From G963666945 sp963666945 (GTDB lineage: Bacteria > Bacteroidota > Bacteroidia > Bacteroidales > Marinifilaceae), in the NCBI GenBank assembly GCA_963666945.2, contig CAXXRT010000017.1, positions 1-64,000 of the forward strand: a DNA stretch of 64,000 bases, written 5' to 3'. Below the pieces are notes generated by a model. It was given only the letters and a program-made list of their open reading frames with translations, did not search any database and was not told where the DNA came from. The translations under genes and the position numbers were made by a program. Positions 50,058-58,261 of the stretch are shown here, one piece after another; within the stretch, counting starts at the first letter, position 1, and every line of letters begins with the position of its first letter.

Positions 50058-51434
50058 ATGTTAGAAAAGGTAGGAAAAATATTAGCAGTAGACGACAATG
50101 AAGATATTTTATTTTCACTAAAGCTACTTTTAAAAGGTCATGTTGAATTAATACGCTCAACAACAAACCCGGAAAACATACCTGAAATGATGGCAAAGGA
50201 AGATTTCGATGTTGTTCTCCTTGATATGAATTTCACGAAAGACGCTATCAGCGGTCAGGAGGGATATTACTGGCTAAAGAAAATACTGGAAATAGACAAA
50301 GAAGCAGTAGTTCTGTTTATCACTGCCTACGGAGACATAGAAAAATCTGTAAAGGCAATAAAAGAGGGCGCAACGGATTTTATCCTTAAGCCCTGGCAAA
50401 ACGAAAAACTTCTTGCCACCATAAATTCAGCCATTAAGCTGAAAAGATCTAAGAACGAAGTCAACAGATTAAAGACGAATCAGAAAGAGTTTAATGCCAT
50501 GCTGGCAAAACCTTTCAGCAACTTCATAGGGAAATCTGAAGGCATGCTAAAAGTCTTCGAAACAATAGAAAAAGTAGCACAGACTGATGCCAACGTGCTT
50601 ATACTGGGAGAAAACGGTACGGGTAAAGAACTTGTTGCCCGCGCACTGCACCAGCACTCTCTAAGAGCATCTGATATTTTTGTCAGCGTAGATATGGGGT
50701 CCATAAACGAGAATCTTTTCGAAAGCGAACTTTTCGGTCATGTTAAGGGAGCCTTTACCGATGCCAGAGAGGACAGACCCGGTAGGTTCGAGATAGCCAC
50801 AGGCGGAACAATATTCCTTGACGAGATAGGAAACCTTTCCCTTCCAGTTCAGGCAAAACTTCTTACAGTTCTTGAGCAAAGAAAGGTCGCAAGGGTAGGT
50901 TCTAACAAACAAACCCCTATAGATGTTAGACTAATTTGTGCTACCAATAGCAACCTTGATCGTTTAGTTGACGAAGGAAACTTTCGTCAGGACTTGCTTT
51001 ACCGTATGAATACCGTGGAGATAATTATCCCTCCTTTAAGGGAAAGGGCTGATGACATTCCATTACTTGCCGAACATTTCCTGAAGATATACTCTAAGAA
51101 ATACAACAAGAAATTTAAAACATTACCGAAGGAAACCATTGATAAATTAGTTAGTTTTAACTGGCCTGGTAACGTGAGGGAACTTCAACATGTTATTGAA
51201 AGGGCTATTATTATGGCAGACTCAGACAGACTGACTCCGGAAGACTTAAACCTAAAAGCAAAATCAAGTTCCTCTGAAACAACGGAATTTGACTCTTTCA
51301 ATCTCGATGAAGTTGAGAAAAACATTATTAAAAAGGTATTAACACGACATGGAGGCAATATTTCCAAGGCAGCTAAAGAACTTGGACTTACACGTACTTC
51401 ACTATATCGAAGACTGGAAAAGCATGGCCTATAA
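50058..51434 (+). CDS. NtrC-family sigma-54-dependent response regulator
   Basis: 458 residues: receiver domain (AVDDNED, phospho-acceptor Asp56 in VVLLDMNF, Lys in FILKPW), AAA+ sigma-54 interaction domain with Walker A GENGTGKE, Walker B GGTIFLDEIGNL and the arginine-finger region, and a Fis-type HTH at the end (GGNISKAAKELGLTRTSLYR). The sigma-54 contact loop reads GAFTDA rather than GAFTGA, a variant I believe is not rare in this phylum. It activates RpoN promoters when phosphorylated by the kinase encoded next, whose start overlaps its stop by 11 bp. Confidence 0.93.
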   Translation: MLEKVGKILAVDDNEDILFSLKLLLKGHVELIRSTTNPENIPEMMAKEDFDVVLLDMNFTKDAISGQEGYYWLKKILEIDKEAVVLFITAYGDIEKSVKAIKEGATDFILKPWQNEKLLATINSAIKLKRSKNEVNRLKTNQKEFNAMLAKPFSNFIGKSEGMLKVFETIEKVAQTDANVLILGENGTGKELVARALHQHSLRASDIFVSVDMGSINENLFESELFGHVKGAFTDAREDRPGRFEIATGGTIFLDEIGNLSLPVQAKLLTVLEQRKVARVGSNKQTPIDVRLICATNSNLDRLVDEGNFRQDLLYRMNTVEIIIPPLRERADDIPLLAEHFLKIYSKKYNKKFKTLPKETIDKLVSFNWPGNVRELQHVIERAIIMADSDRLTPEDLNLKAKSSSSETTEFDSFNLDEVEKNIIKKVLTRHGGNISKAAKELGLTRTSLYRRLEKHGL

Positions 51435-52782
51435 GAATTTTAAGATATATCTTATTATAAGAACATTGATGTTAACAGCATCAATATTTTTCCTTTCTTA
51501 TCTGGTATTAAACACAGATCTGTATTTCACGTTTGCTCTTATTGGAATACTTATCGCATACCAGGTTTACAGTCTTATCACATACCTTGAGCAAACAAAC
51601 AGGATATTAAAGAACTTTCTTGAATCTATCCGTTATTCCGATTTTTCAAGAACATTTGAAGTTAAGGGCATGGGGGAAACATTCGACACCCTCATAGATT
51701 CCTTTAACCTGGTAATAAAAGACTTCAACAAGATACGGGCTGAAAAGGAGAGACATTTCTCCTACCTTCAATCAGTACTTCAGCATATTGAAATCGGAAT
51801 GATAGCTTTCCAAAGGAATGGGAAAGTTGAATGGATAAATAATGCCAGCAAAAGATTATTCGACATTAAAGGCCTTGACAATATTAACAATCTCAAATCT
51901 TTCAGTCCCGAGCTTGTAAATATTCTCCTAAAGATGAATAAAGACGACAAGGCTTTAGTCAAGGTTGTTCACAACAATAATATAATGCAGCTGTCCATCT
52001 CTGGCACCATTTTTACAGTCGAACAAAGGCAAGTTCTATTGGTCTCAATAAAGAACATTCAATACGAACTTGAAGAAAACGAGATAGAATCATGGCAAAA
52101 ACTTATCAGGGTTCTTACCCACGAGATAATGAACTCAATAACACCTATATCGTCCCTGTCAACAACAATAAATACCGTTTTAAAAGAATTCTCGTGCGAC
52201 AAGTATGACAAGCTATCCGAAGACGAACTTGAAACATTAAAAGACGTTACAATGGCTCTTGAGACCATACACAAACGAAGCGATGGACTTATTCACTTTG
52301 TGGACACATACAGGAATCTCACAAAAATACCAAATCCAGATTTCAAAATATTCCCTGTAAGTAAATTATTCTCAAATATTGAGCAGCTATTTAAAAAAGA
52401 AATACAGGAAAAAGGAATTATCTTTAGCACAAACATAAAACCGGAGAACTTCACTCTTTCTGCTGATGAACAACTAATAGAACAAGTTATAATAAACCTT
52501 GTCACAAACTCCATACACGCTTTAAATGGAATAGAAACACCCCAAATTATTCTTGAAGCAGAAATAAAAAGCAATGGAAGAAAAACCATAACTGTATCGG
52601 ATAACGGCCCAGGGATATTAAAAGATGTGCTTGATAAAATATTTATACCATTTTTTACAACCAAACCAAAAGGATCCGGCATCGGTTTAAGTTTATCCAA
52701 GCAAATACTACGTCTTCACGGAGGTACAATCTCAGCTTTTTCTGAACCAAACAAACAAACAAGCTTTACTCTATATTTTTAA
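51424..52782 (+). CDS. Sensor histidine kinase (NtrY-like)
   Basis: 452 residues from the ATG at 51424, chosen because the longer frame (from 51349) would only add residues antisense to sense in the overlapping regulator. Two membrane spans (about 8-50), a HAMP-like linker, a PAS domain (about 120-205, GMIAFQRNGKVEWINNASKR), HisKA with phospho-acceptor His233 in LTHEIMNSITPI, and HATPase_c with NLVTNSIHAL, DNGPGI and GSGIGLSLSK. It overlaps the response regulator by 11 bp and is its obvious partner. Signal unknown. Confidence 0.92.
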   Translation: MAYKNFKIYLIIRTLMLTASIFFLSYLVLNTDLYFTFALIGILIAYQVYSLITYLEQTNRILKNFLESIRYSDFSRTFEVKGMGETFDTLIDSFNLVIKDFNKIRAEKERHFSYLQSVLQHIEIGMIAFQRNGKVEWINNASKRLFDIKGLDNINNLKSFSPELVNILLKMNKDDKALVKVVHNNNIMQLSISGTIFTVEQRQVLLVSIKNIQYELEENEIESWQKLIRVLTHEIMNSITPISSLSTTINTVLKEFSCDKYDKLSEDELETLKDVTMALETIHKRSDGLIHFVDTYRNLTKIPNPDFKIFPVSKLFSNIEQLFKKEIQEKGIIFSTNIKPENFTLSADEQLIEQVIINLVTNSIHALNGIETPQIILEAEIKSNGRKTITVSDNGPGILKDVLDKIFIPFFTTKPKGSGIGLSLSKQILRLHGGTISAFSEPNKQTSFTLYF

Positions 52783-52897
52783 AACAAATAACAGGAGTTT
52801 ACGTCAAACATTTAAAATTTAAGATCTTAATAAACTTGGATTTCTCATAATCTTTAAGTAAATTTAAAAGCAAATAATAACCCTAAATATTATTTCT

Positions 52898-53146
52898 ATG
52901 ACAAAAACTCTATCATTTAACGAACTCCGCAAGATTAAGGATAATTTACCTGATGGCAGCATGCAAAAAATTGCAGAAGAACTAAAATTAGATGTAGAAA
53001 CTGTTAGAAACTATTTTGGCGGGACCAACTATGAAGAAGGCAAAAGCGTTGGTATTCATATTGAACAAGGTCCCAATGGTGGAATAGTTGAACTTGACGA
53101 CACTACCATTCTTGAGGTAGCTGAGCGTATTTTAGGAGAGTGTTAG
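52898..53146 (+). CDS. Small helix-turn-helix DNA-binding protein
   Basis: 82 residues. The N-terminal half (LRKIKDNLPDGSMQKIAEEL, then KLDVETVRNYFGG) looks like a helix-turn-helix that reads gene-start text of the DNA-binding type; the C-terminal half is an acidic beta segment (GIHIEQGPNGGIVELDDTTI). I recall similar small proteins across Marinilabiliales-like genomes but know no function. It stands alone, with terminators directly after the stop. Confidence 0.7.
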   Translation: MTKTLSFNELRKIKDNLPDGSMQKIAEELKLDVETVRNYFGGTNYEEGKSVGIHIEQGPNGGIVELDDTTILEVAERILGEC

Positions 53147-53160
53147 CTCCTTTTTTTTTT
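53134..53160 (+). terminator. Short terminator over the small HTH gene stop
   Basis: AGGAG (53134-53138) pairs with CTCCT (53147-53151) and is followed by a T run. The stem spans the stop codon of the small HTH gene. Confidence 0.55.
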
Positions 53161-53185
53161 AAATTCCAATAATTTCATATTTTGT

Positions 53186-53217
53186 GAGCTCTCTTTTTGA
53201 AAGAGGGCTCTTTTTTT
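53186..53217 (+). terminator. Second terminator after the small HTH gene
   Basis: GAGCTCTCTT (53186-53195) pairs with AAGAGGGCTC (53201-53210), with one G-U pair, then seven Ts. Confidence 0.75.
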
Positions 53218-53479
53218 ATCCCTTTTGCATGGCAAAATGTTAAAAGCCGAATATAGTTAACACCAAAGTCGGAGTTTATGAAAGCTTACCACAAAACTTG
53301 TACCTCCTTTCTGCTTCCTATGTAACATAAACCTAACACAAACCTAGTACAAGCCTAGTACAAACCCCAAAGGGAGTATATCGGAAACACAGGCTTTATA
53401 TTAACTATTAAAGGAGACCATAAAATCAAAGAAATCATGAAAGTCTTATTTAATCGGGTAAGGACAAAAATAAAAAAAT
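53218..53479. other. Non-coding stretch holding the 11-bp repeats
   Basis: Between the small HTH gene and rex I see no gene. A 14-codon frame at about 53438-53482 (MKVLFNRVRTKIKK) is too short to support. The notable content is the tandem 11-bp repeat listed separately. Confidence 0.4.
53324..53367. repeat. Four tandem 11-bp repeats
   Basis: Four consecutive units AACATAAACCT, AACACAAACCT, AGTACAAGCCT and AGTACAAACCC share the form ARYAYAARCCY. Eleven base pairs is close to one helical turn, so the units would present the same face of the DNA. Confidence 0.65.
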
Positions 53480-53511
53480 AAAAAAAAGATGCCCATACAG
53501 AGAGACATCTT
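53480..53511 (-). terminator. rex terminator
   Basis: On the minus strand AAGATG (53506-53511) and CATCTT (53486-53491) form a hairpin followed by a run of Ts, 46 bp beyond the rex stop. Confidence 0.6.
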
Positions 53512-53556
53512 CAATATATAACTGAAAACATATTTTAAATCTATTTGATCTGGCTG

Positions 53557-54205
53557 TTAGGAATCTCCGCCATGCAGTCGGTTAAACAAAACTGCAAGAT
53601 TCGAATAAATCATGGTGTCCTGAACAATTATATTCTCAGGAACCTTCAGTCGTGATGGCGTGAAATTCCAGATAGCTTTTATACCCCATGCCACCATAAG
53701 ATCCGCAACGGTCTGGGCATTCTGCAACAGGCACGGTAATTATACCTATCACAACCTTTCTTCCTGCCCGCCATATCTCTAAACTGGTCAATATGCATAA
53801 TCTCGATACCATTAACCTTAGTACCTATCTTATATGGATCTATATCGAAGGCAGCCTCAATATTTAATCCAAAATGCAAAAGCCCCCCATCCTGTAATAA
53901 AGCTGATCCCAGCGAACCTGCGCCAACCAAAAAGCACTATCCATTATGGTAAATCCCAAAAATTCAGTTATGATAGATATAAAACTTTCCACCTCATAAC
54001 CAACCCTGGTCTTACCAACTATATCTGTATACGAAAGATCTTTTGTTACCTGAGTTGGGTCTATTCCCATATAGTCAGCGATCTGGGTAGAAGAGACATA
54101 TTGCCTCCCTTGTTTACGAAGACCTTTAACAAAAGCTAGATAAAATGGCATGCGTTGTATGGCGGGAACTGGTACAGCACGATTGTCTTTCCTCGGCATA
54201 AACAT
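53557..54205 (-). CDS. rex: Redox-sensing transcriptional repressor Rex (frameshifted)
   Basis: Rex binds operators when NADH is low and represses fermentation and anaerobic respiration genes. The winged-helix domain is clear (VPAIQRMPFYLAFVKGL, VSSTQIADYMGIDPTQVTKD), followed by the Rossmann domain (LVGAGSLGSALL, AAFDIDPYKIGTKVNGIEI, GIITVPVAE, KAIWNFTPSRLKVPENIIV) and the tail MIYSNLAVLFNRLHGGDS ending at 53557. Frames break near 53910, 53770 and 53735 (C3 for C2). Corrected length is about 216 residues, normal. Two ATGs (54205, 54199) are possible. A TATATTTG -7 box lies about 25 bp upstream on the minus strand. Confidence 0.9.
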
Positions 54206-54275
54206 TTATTTTTTTACTTTTCAAGAAGCAAATATACGATTTTTTCTCAAATACTGACATAAATCATTATTTAAT

Positions 54276-55594
54276 TTATACCACCTCTGCAACAACAAAT
54301 GTACTGCCACCAACAAAAACAAGATCGTCGACACTGGCCATTTCCTTAGCCTTTTCAAGAGCTTCGAGCACTGTTTTATAACTCCCCCCCATTAATCCAA
54401 AGTTTGATGCCTTTTTTTGTAGCTCAAGTTCGGACAATGCTCTTGGTATAGATGCTTTAGTAAAATAGTATGTCGCATTTACCGGCATCATAGAAAGCAC
54501 TGAATCTATACTCTTATCGTTTACCATACCAAAGACAATGTGTAAATGACTGTACTCCACCTCATTTATTTGCTCCAGAACACACTTTATTCCTGCTTCA
54601 TTATGACCCGTATCACAAACAATCAAAGGTTCATTTCCAAGAATTTGCCATCTTCCCATTATTCCGGTATTCTCAATAACCTTGTCAAAGCCTTCGCAAA
54701 TATCTTCTTTGCTTATAGACAAACCCGATTCCATAAGCTTTTCAAGAGCAACAAAAGCTGTGACAACATTTTTTGATTGATAAATACCTGAAAGTCCTGA
54801 TACCAAATCCACTAAGCTATTATTTATGGCAGATTTAAGGCTCAATCTTCTTTTATTATTCTCGTATCTTGAATTAATGACATTATAGACATGATCGGCA
54901 AAGACAAGGCTTGTTCCTTCCAGCTCGGCTTATCTGTAAATATTTTAGCCGTTTCTTTTTCGTATTCCCCTATAACAACTGGAATATCTTTTTGATAATA
55001 CCTGCTTTCTCTGGAGCTATCTTAGTCACACAATCACCAAGAAGTGCTGTATGATCGAGACTAACATTTGTGATTACCGATATTTCAGGGGTTATAATAT
55101 TTGTGGAATCAAGTCTTCCTCCCAGTCCAGTTTCAATTACGGCATAGTCAACCTTCTGCTCAGCAAAATACTGAAAAGCCATAGCGACAGTCATTTCAAA
55201 AAATGAAGGCTTCATTTCACTAAACCTATCTTTATGCTTTTCAACAAATTCAACAACATATTCTTTTGATACGGGTTCCCCATCAATCTTTATTCTTTCC
55301 CTAAAATCCTTTAGGTGAGGAGATGTATATAATGCGGTTTTATATCCTGCCGTCTGCAAGACAGATGCTAATAAATGAGAAACAGATCCTTTCCATTTGT
55401 CCCCTGCTACATGAATTGTCTTAAACTTCTTATGAGGATGAGATAAAAGACCAAAAAAAAAAAAAAAACAAAAATAAAAAAACCCTGTCAAGCTCTAAAG
55501 TATTATCAAGATTAGCCTTATAGGCTGGCCTGCCCTTTTCTCTGAAACATGGGCAATTGTGAAATAGCCAATCTAGTGTTTCCTGGTAGTTCAT
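54276..55594 (-). CDS. folC: Folylpolyglutamate / dihydrofolate synthase (frameshifted, poly-T insertion)
   Basis: FolC adds glutamate to dihydropteroate and folates. I take ATG 55594 (MNYQETLDWLFHNCPCF). Then come YKANLDNTLELD, a T-rich insertion including 16 consecutive Ts, and SHPHKKFKTIHVAG. The P-loop is spelt GDKWKGS where the family has GTNGKGS; one G too many and one A too few explain it exactly. Further motifs: YTSPHLKDFRERI, IETGLGGRLDSTN, SLDHTALLG, APEKAGIIK, GRWQILG, CDTGHNEAGI, FVGGSTFVVAE. Corrected length is about 440 residues. Frames also break near 54990 and 54880-54925. The neighbour rex is on the same strand. Confidence 0.9.
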
Positions 55595-55643
55595 ATGTTT
55601 ACATTTAAACTTTATTTGCATTTGTGCATGATTTACACAAGGT

Positions 55644-55699
55644 TATGCTGTCGGATTACAAAAATAATATTGTTTATATATTTTAGATTCGACAGCATA
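55644..55699. repeat. 10-bp inverted repeat between folC and meaB
   Basis: TATGCTGTCG (55644-55653) and its exact complement CGACAGCATA (55690-55699) are 36 bp apart in the divergent promoter region. This could be an operator for both genes, or a hairpin. Confidence 0.45.
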
Positions 55700-55739
55700 T
55701 TTCCCGGCACACAAATTAACAATTACAAAATATAAAGTA

Positions 55740-55747
55740 TAACTTTG
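55740..55747 (+). promoter_or_regulatory. Putative -7 box for meaB
   Basis: TAACTTTG matches TAnnTTTG and lies 30 bp before the ATG at 55778. No clear TTTG at the right distance. Confidence 0.35.
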
Positions 55748-55777
55748 CGTGGATATAATAGAAAAAAGGCAAAAAAA

Positions 55778-56903
55778 ATGACTGACACATTTCACAATTG
55801 CAAGGAACATCCTGAAAACAATGCAAAATACGAAGGATTAGCTGTTAACAAGGGAATTGAACAACCCCCAACCGTTAATCCCAACATTGCCCAAAGACTA
55901 AAACTGGCAAAAAGAAAAAATTATAGTGTAGATGAATATGTTAATGGCATTTTCAATGGAAACATCAACATGCTGAGCCAGGCCATTACCATGATTGAAA
56001 GCTCAAAATACGAACATCAGGAGATAGCTCAACAAATAATCGAAAAATGCCTGCCTAAATCCGGTCGTTCTATAAGAATTGGCATTACCGGAGTTCCTGG
56101 TGCAGGTAAAAGTACTTTTATTGAGTCGTTTGGTTCGTATCTGACTTCTCACGAACACAAATTAGCAGTTCTTGCAATTGATCCAAGTAGTGAAAGATCG
56201 AAAGGAAGCATTTTGGGAGACAAAACCAGAATGGAGCAACTGTGCAACGATCCGAAGGCATTATTCGTCCTTCCCCCTCGGCAGGTACTCTTGGAGGTGT
56301 GGCCAGAAAGACAAGGGAAAGCATGATTCTATGCGAAGCAGCAGGTTTTGATACTATTATAATTGAGACTGTTGGTGTAGGTCAGTCTGAAACAGCTGTT
56401 AAATCTATGGTTGACTTCTTTCTGCTTCTAAAGATTGCAGGTGCGGGAGACGAGCTTCAGGGAATCAAAAGAGGTATTATGGAAATGGCAGACGCTATTG
56501 CAATAAATAAGGCAGATGGTAATAAATATTGAGAAGGCACAACTTGCAAAGGCTCAATTCCAGAATGCACTTATGTTGTTTCCTCCTCACGAATCTGAAT
56601 GGAAACCCAAGGTTCTTACTTGCTCTTCTATTGAAAACACAGGGGTTAGAGAAATATGGGAATGTATCCTCGAGTATGTAGAGGCTGTTAATAAAAATAA
56701 TTACTTCGATAAAAACAGAAGCGAACAGGCTAAATACTGGATGTATGAGACTATAAACGAAAGACTAAAGTCGAACTTCTACCACAACAAAAGCATAAAA
56801 GGAGATGTTGCCAGGTTTTGAAAACAATGTTTTGGAGCATAAAATAAGTTCGTTTATTGCAGCCCATAAACTTTTAGATGACTACTATAAGAGTATTAAG
56901 TAA
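55778..56903 (+). CDS. meaB: Methylmalonyl-CoA mutase-associated GTPase MeaB (frameshifted)
   Basis: A G-protein chaperone that protects adenosylcobalamin-dependent methylmalonyl-CoA mutase and gates cofactor loading. I choose ATG 55778 (MTDTFHNCKEH); the upstream TTG frame is less likely. Motifs: ITGVPGAGKSTFIE (Walker A), AIDPSSERSKGSILGDKTRM, SAGTLGGVARKTRE, IIIETVGVGQSE, AINKADG (guanine specificity), CSSIENTGVREIWE and the C-terminal dimer arm ending at 56903. Frames break near 56275, 56520 and 56815 (T4 for T3). Corrected length is about 375 residues. The mutase itself is not in the window; its presence elsewhere implies propionate or succinate metabolism. Confidence 0.92.
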
Positions 56904-57010
56904 TTTTAACACTCGTATTAACATATATTTAACACCGGAAAACTAAACAGACTGTATTATTTTGATATCTTTGTATGATTACATATATTGATTAACCACA
57001 AATATATTTT

Positions 57011-58139
57011 ATGATGAAGAGACTATTACTTGCAATTTGTGTTATAGCGACTGTATTTACATCGTGCGACACAACTCCTAAGTACGCTATAAAAGGTACT
57101 GTTAAAAATGTTGATGCTAAGAAAATTTTCTTGAAAGAATATCAGGGAAGAAAAGCTGTAGTTATCGACTCAGCGGAAATTAAAGACGGAAATTTTGTTA
57201 TTGAAGGTACTGTAGACAAAACAAAATTGTGTGGTCTATTTACTACAAAAGAGGAAAGAAGCAGACCTTTTGCAAACATTTATGTAGAAAACGCTGCTTT
57301 CACTGTTAGCTTCGATCAAAAAGATCCTAAAGCAACTACTATTACCGGGGGTGTAGCCCAGGAAATAAGCAATAAATTTATTGCTATTGATAAAAAATTA
57401 GACACAGACACAAAACCTCTTAACGACCAAGTACATGGCTATCATGCAAGATAAAGACAACATGAAGCAAGAGGAACTTGAAGAATCTATAAACAAATTG
57501 AGAGAAGAATATTCTTCTTTTGCAGAGAAAGCTTCTGATGAAAAAATGGCTATTGTAAAAGCAAATCTTTCTTCAGTGGTATCTGCAAATGTATTTGCTC
57601 AGGCTTTCAGAGATATGGATATAAAAGAAGCTAAAGAAATAGCAAATTCATTTACTGGGGAAGCTGCCGAAAGTGAAGCTATTAAATCTATTAAGGAAAA
57701 AATAGTTACTCTTGAGAAAGTTGCAATAGGACAGCCTGCTCCTGATTTCACTTTAAATACTCCTGAAGGAAAAGCTTTATCACTTTCTTCATTCAAAGGT
57801 AAAGTATTAATTGTTGATTTCTGGGCTTCATGGTGTGGACCTTGTAGAGGTGAAAATCCTAACGTTGTAAAAATGTACAAGAAATATCACAAAAAAGGTC
57901 TTGAAATTTTAAGCGTATCTCTTGATAATAATAAAGAGGCATGGGAAAAAGCTATTAAGGACGACGGTCTTATCTGGAATCATGTTTCAGATTTAAAAGG
58001 ATGGGGTTCTTCAGCAGCTAAACTTTACGGAGTTAGTGGAATTCCTCATATTGTTCTTATCGACAAAGAAGGGACTATTGTTGCCAAAAACCTTAGAGGT
58101 GAAAAACTTGAAGAAAAAGTTCTTGAGTTTATAAAATAA
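57011..58139 (+). CDS. TlpA-like thiol-disulfide lipoprotein with DUF4369-like domain (one frameshift)
   Basis: About 375 residues. Lipobox VFTSC, a DUF4369-like N-terminal domain (YAIKGTVKNVDAKKIFLKEY), a helical middle and a thioredoxin domain with active site WASWCGPC and cis-Pro in GIPHIVLID. One frameshift near 57430 (an extra G in CAAGTACATGG) separates the halves; correcting it joins LNDQ to MAIMQDKDN. Such proteins are common in Bacteroidota and reduce periplasmic disulfides. A terminator follows. Confidence 0.88.
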
Positions 58140-58154
58140 TCGAATATCTAGCTA

Positions 58155-58195
58155 TAAAAGGGCTGTTTTTTAATTTAAAGCAGCCTTTTTTTTTT
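58155..58195 (+). terminator. Terminator after the TlpA-like lipoprotein
   Basis: AAAAGGGCTG and CAGCCTTTTT form a hairpin with an AT-rich loop, followed by a long T run, 16 bp after the stop. Confidence 0.75.
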
Positions 58196-58261
58196 AAATA
58201 AAACCAAGTCCCCATAAGCTGCTTTTACTATATTTATAAACAAAAAGAAAATACTACATTC

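Noticed and set aside
53324..53367. A CRISPR array
   Set aside because: Repeats are 11 bp and directly adjacent without spacers, and no cas gene is present.
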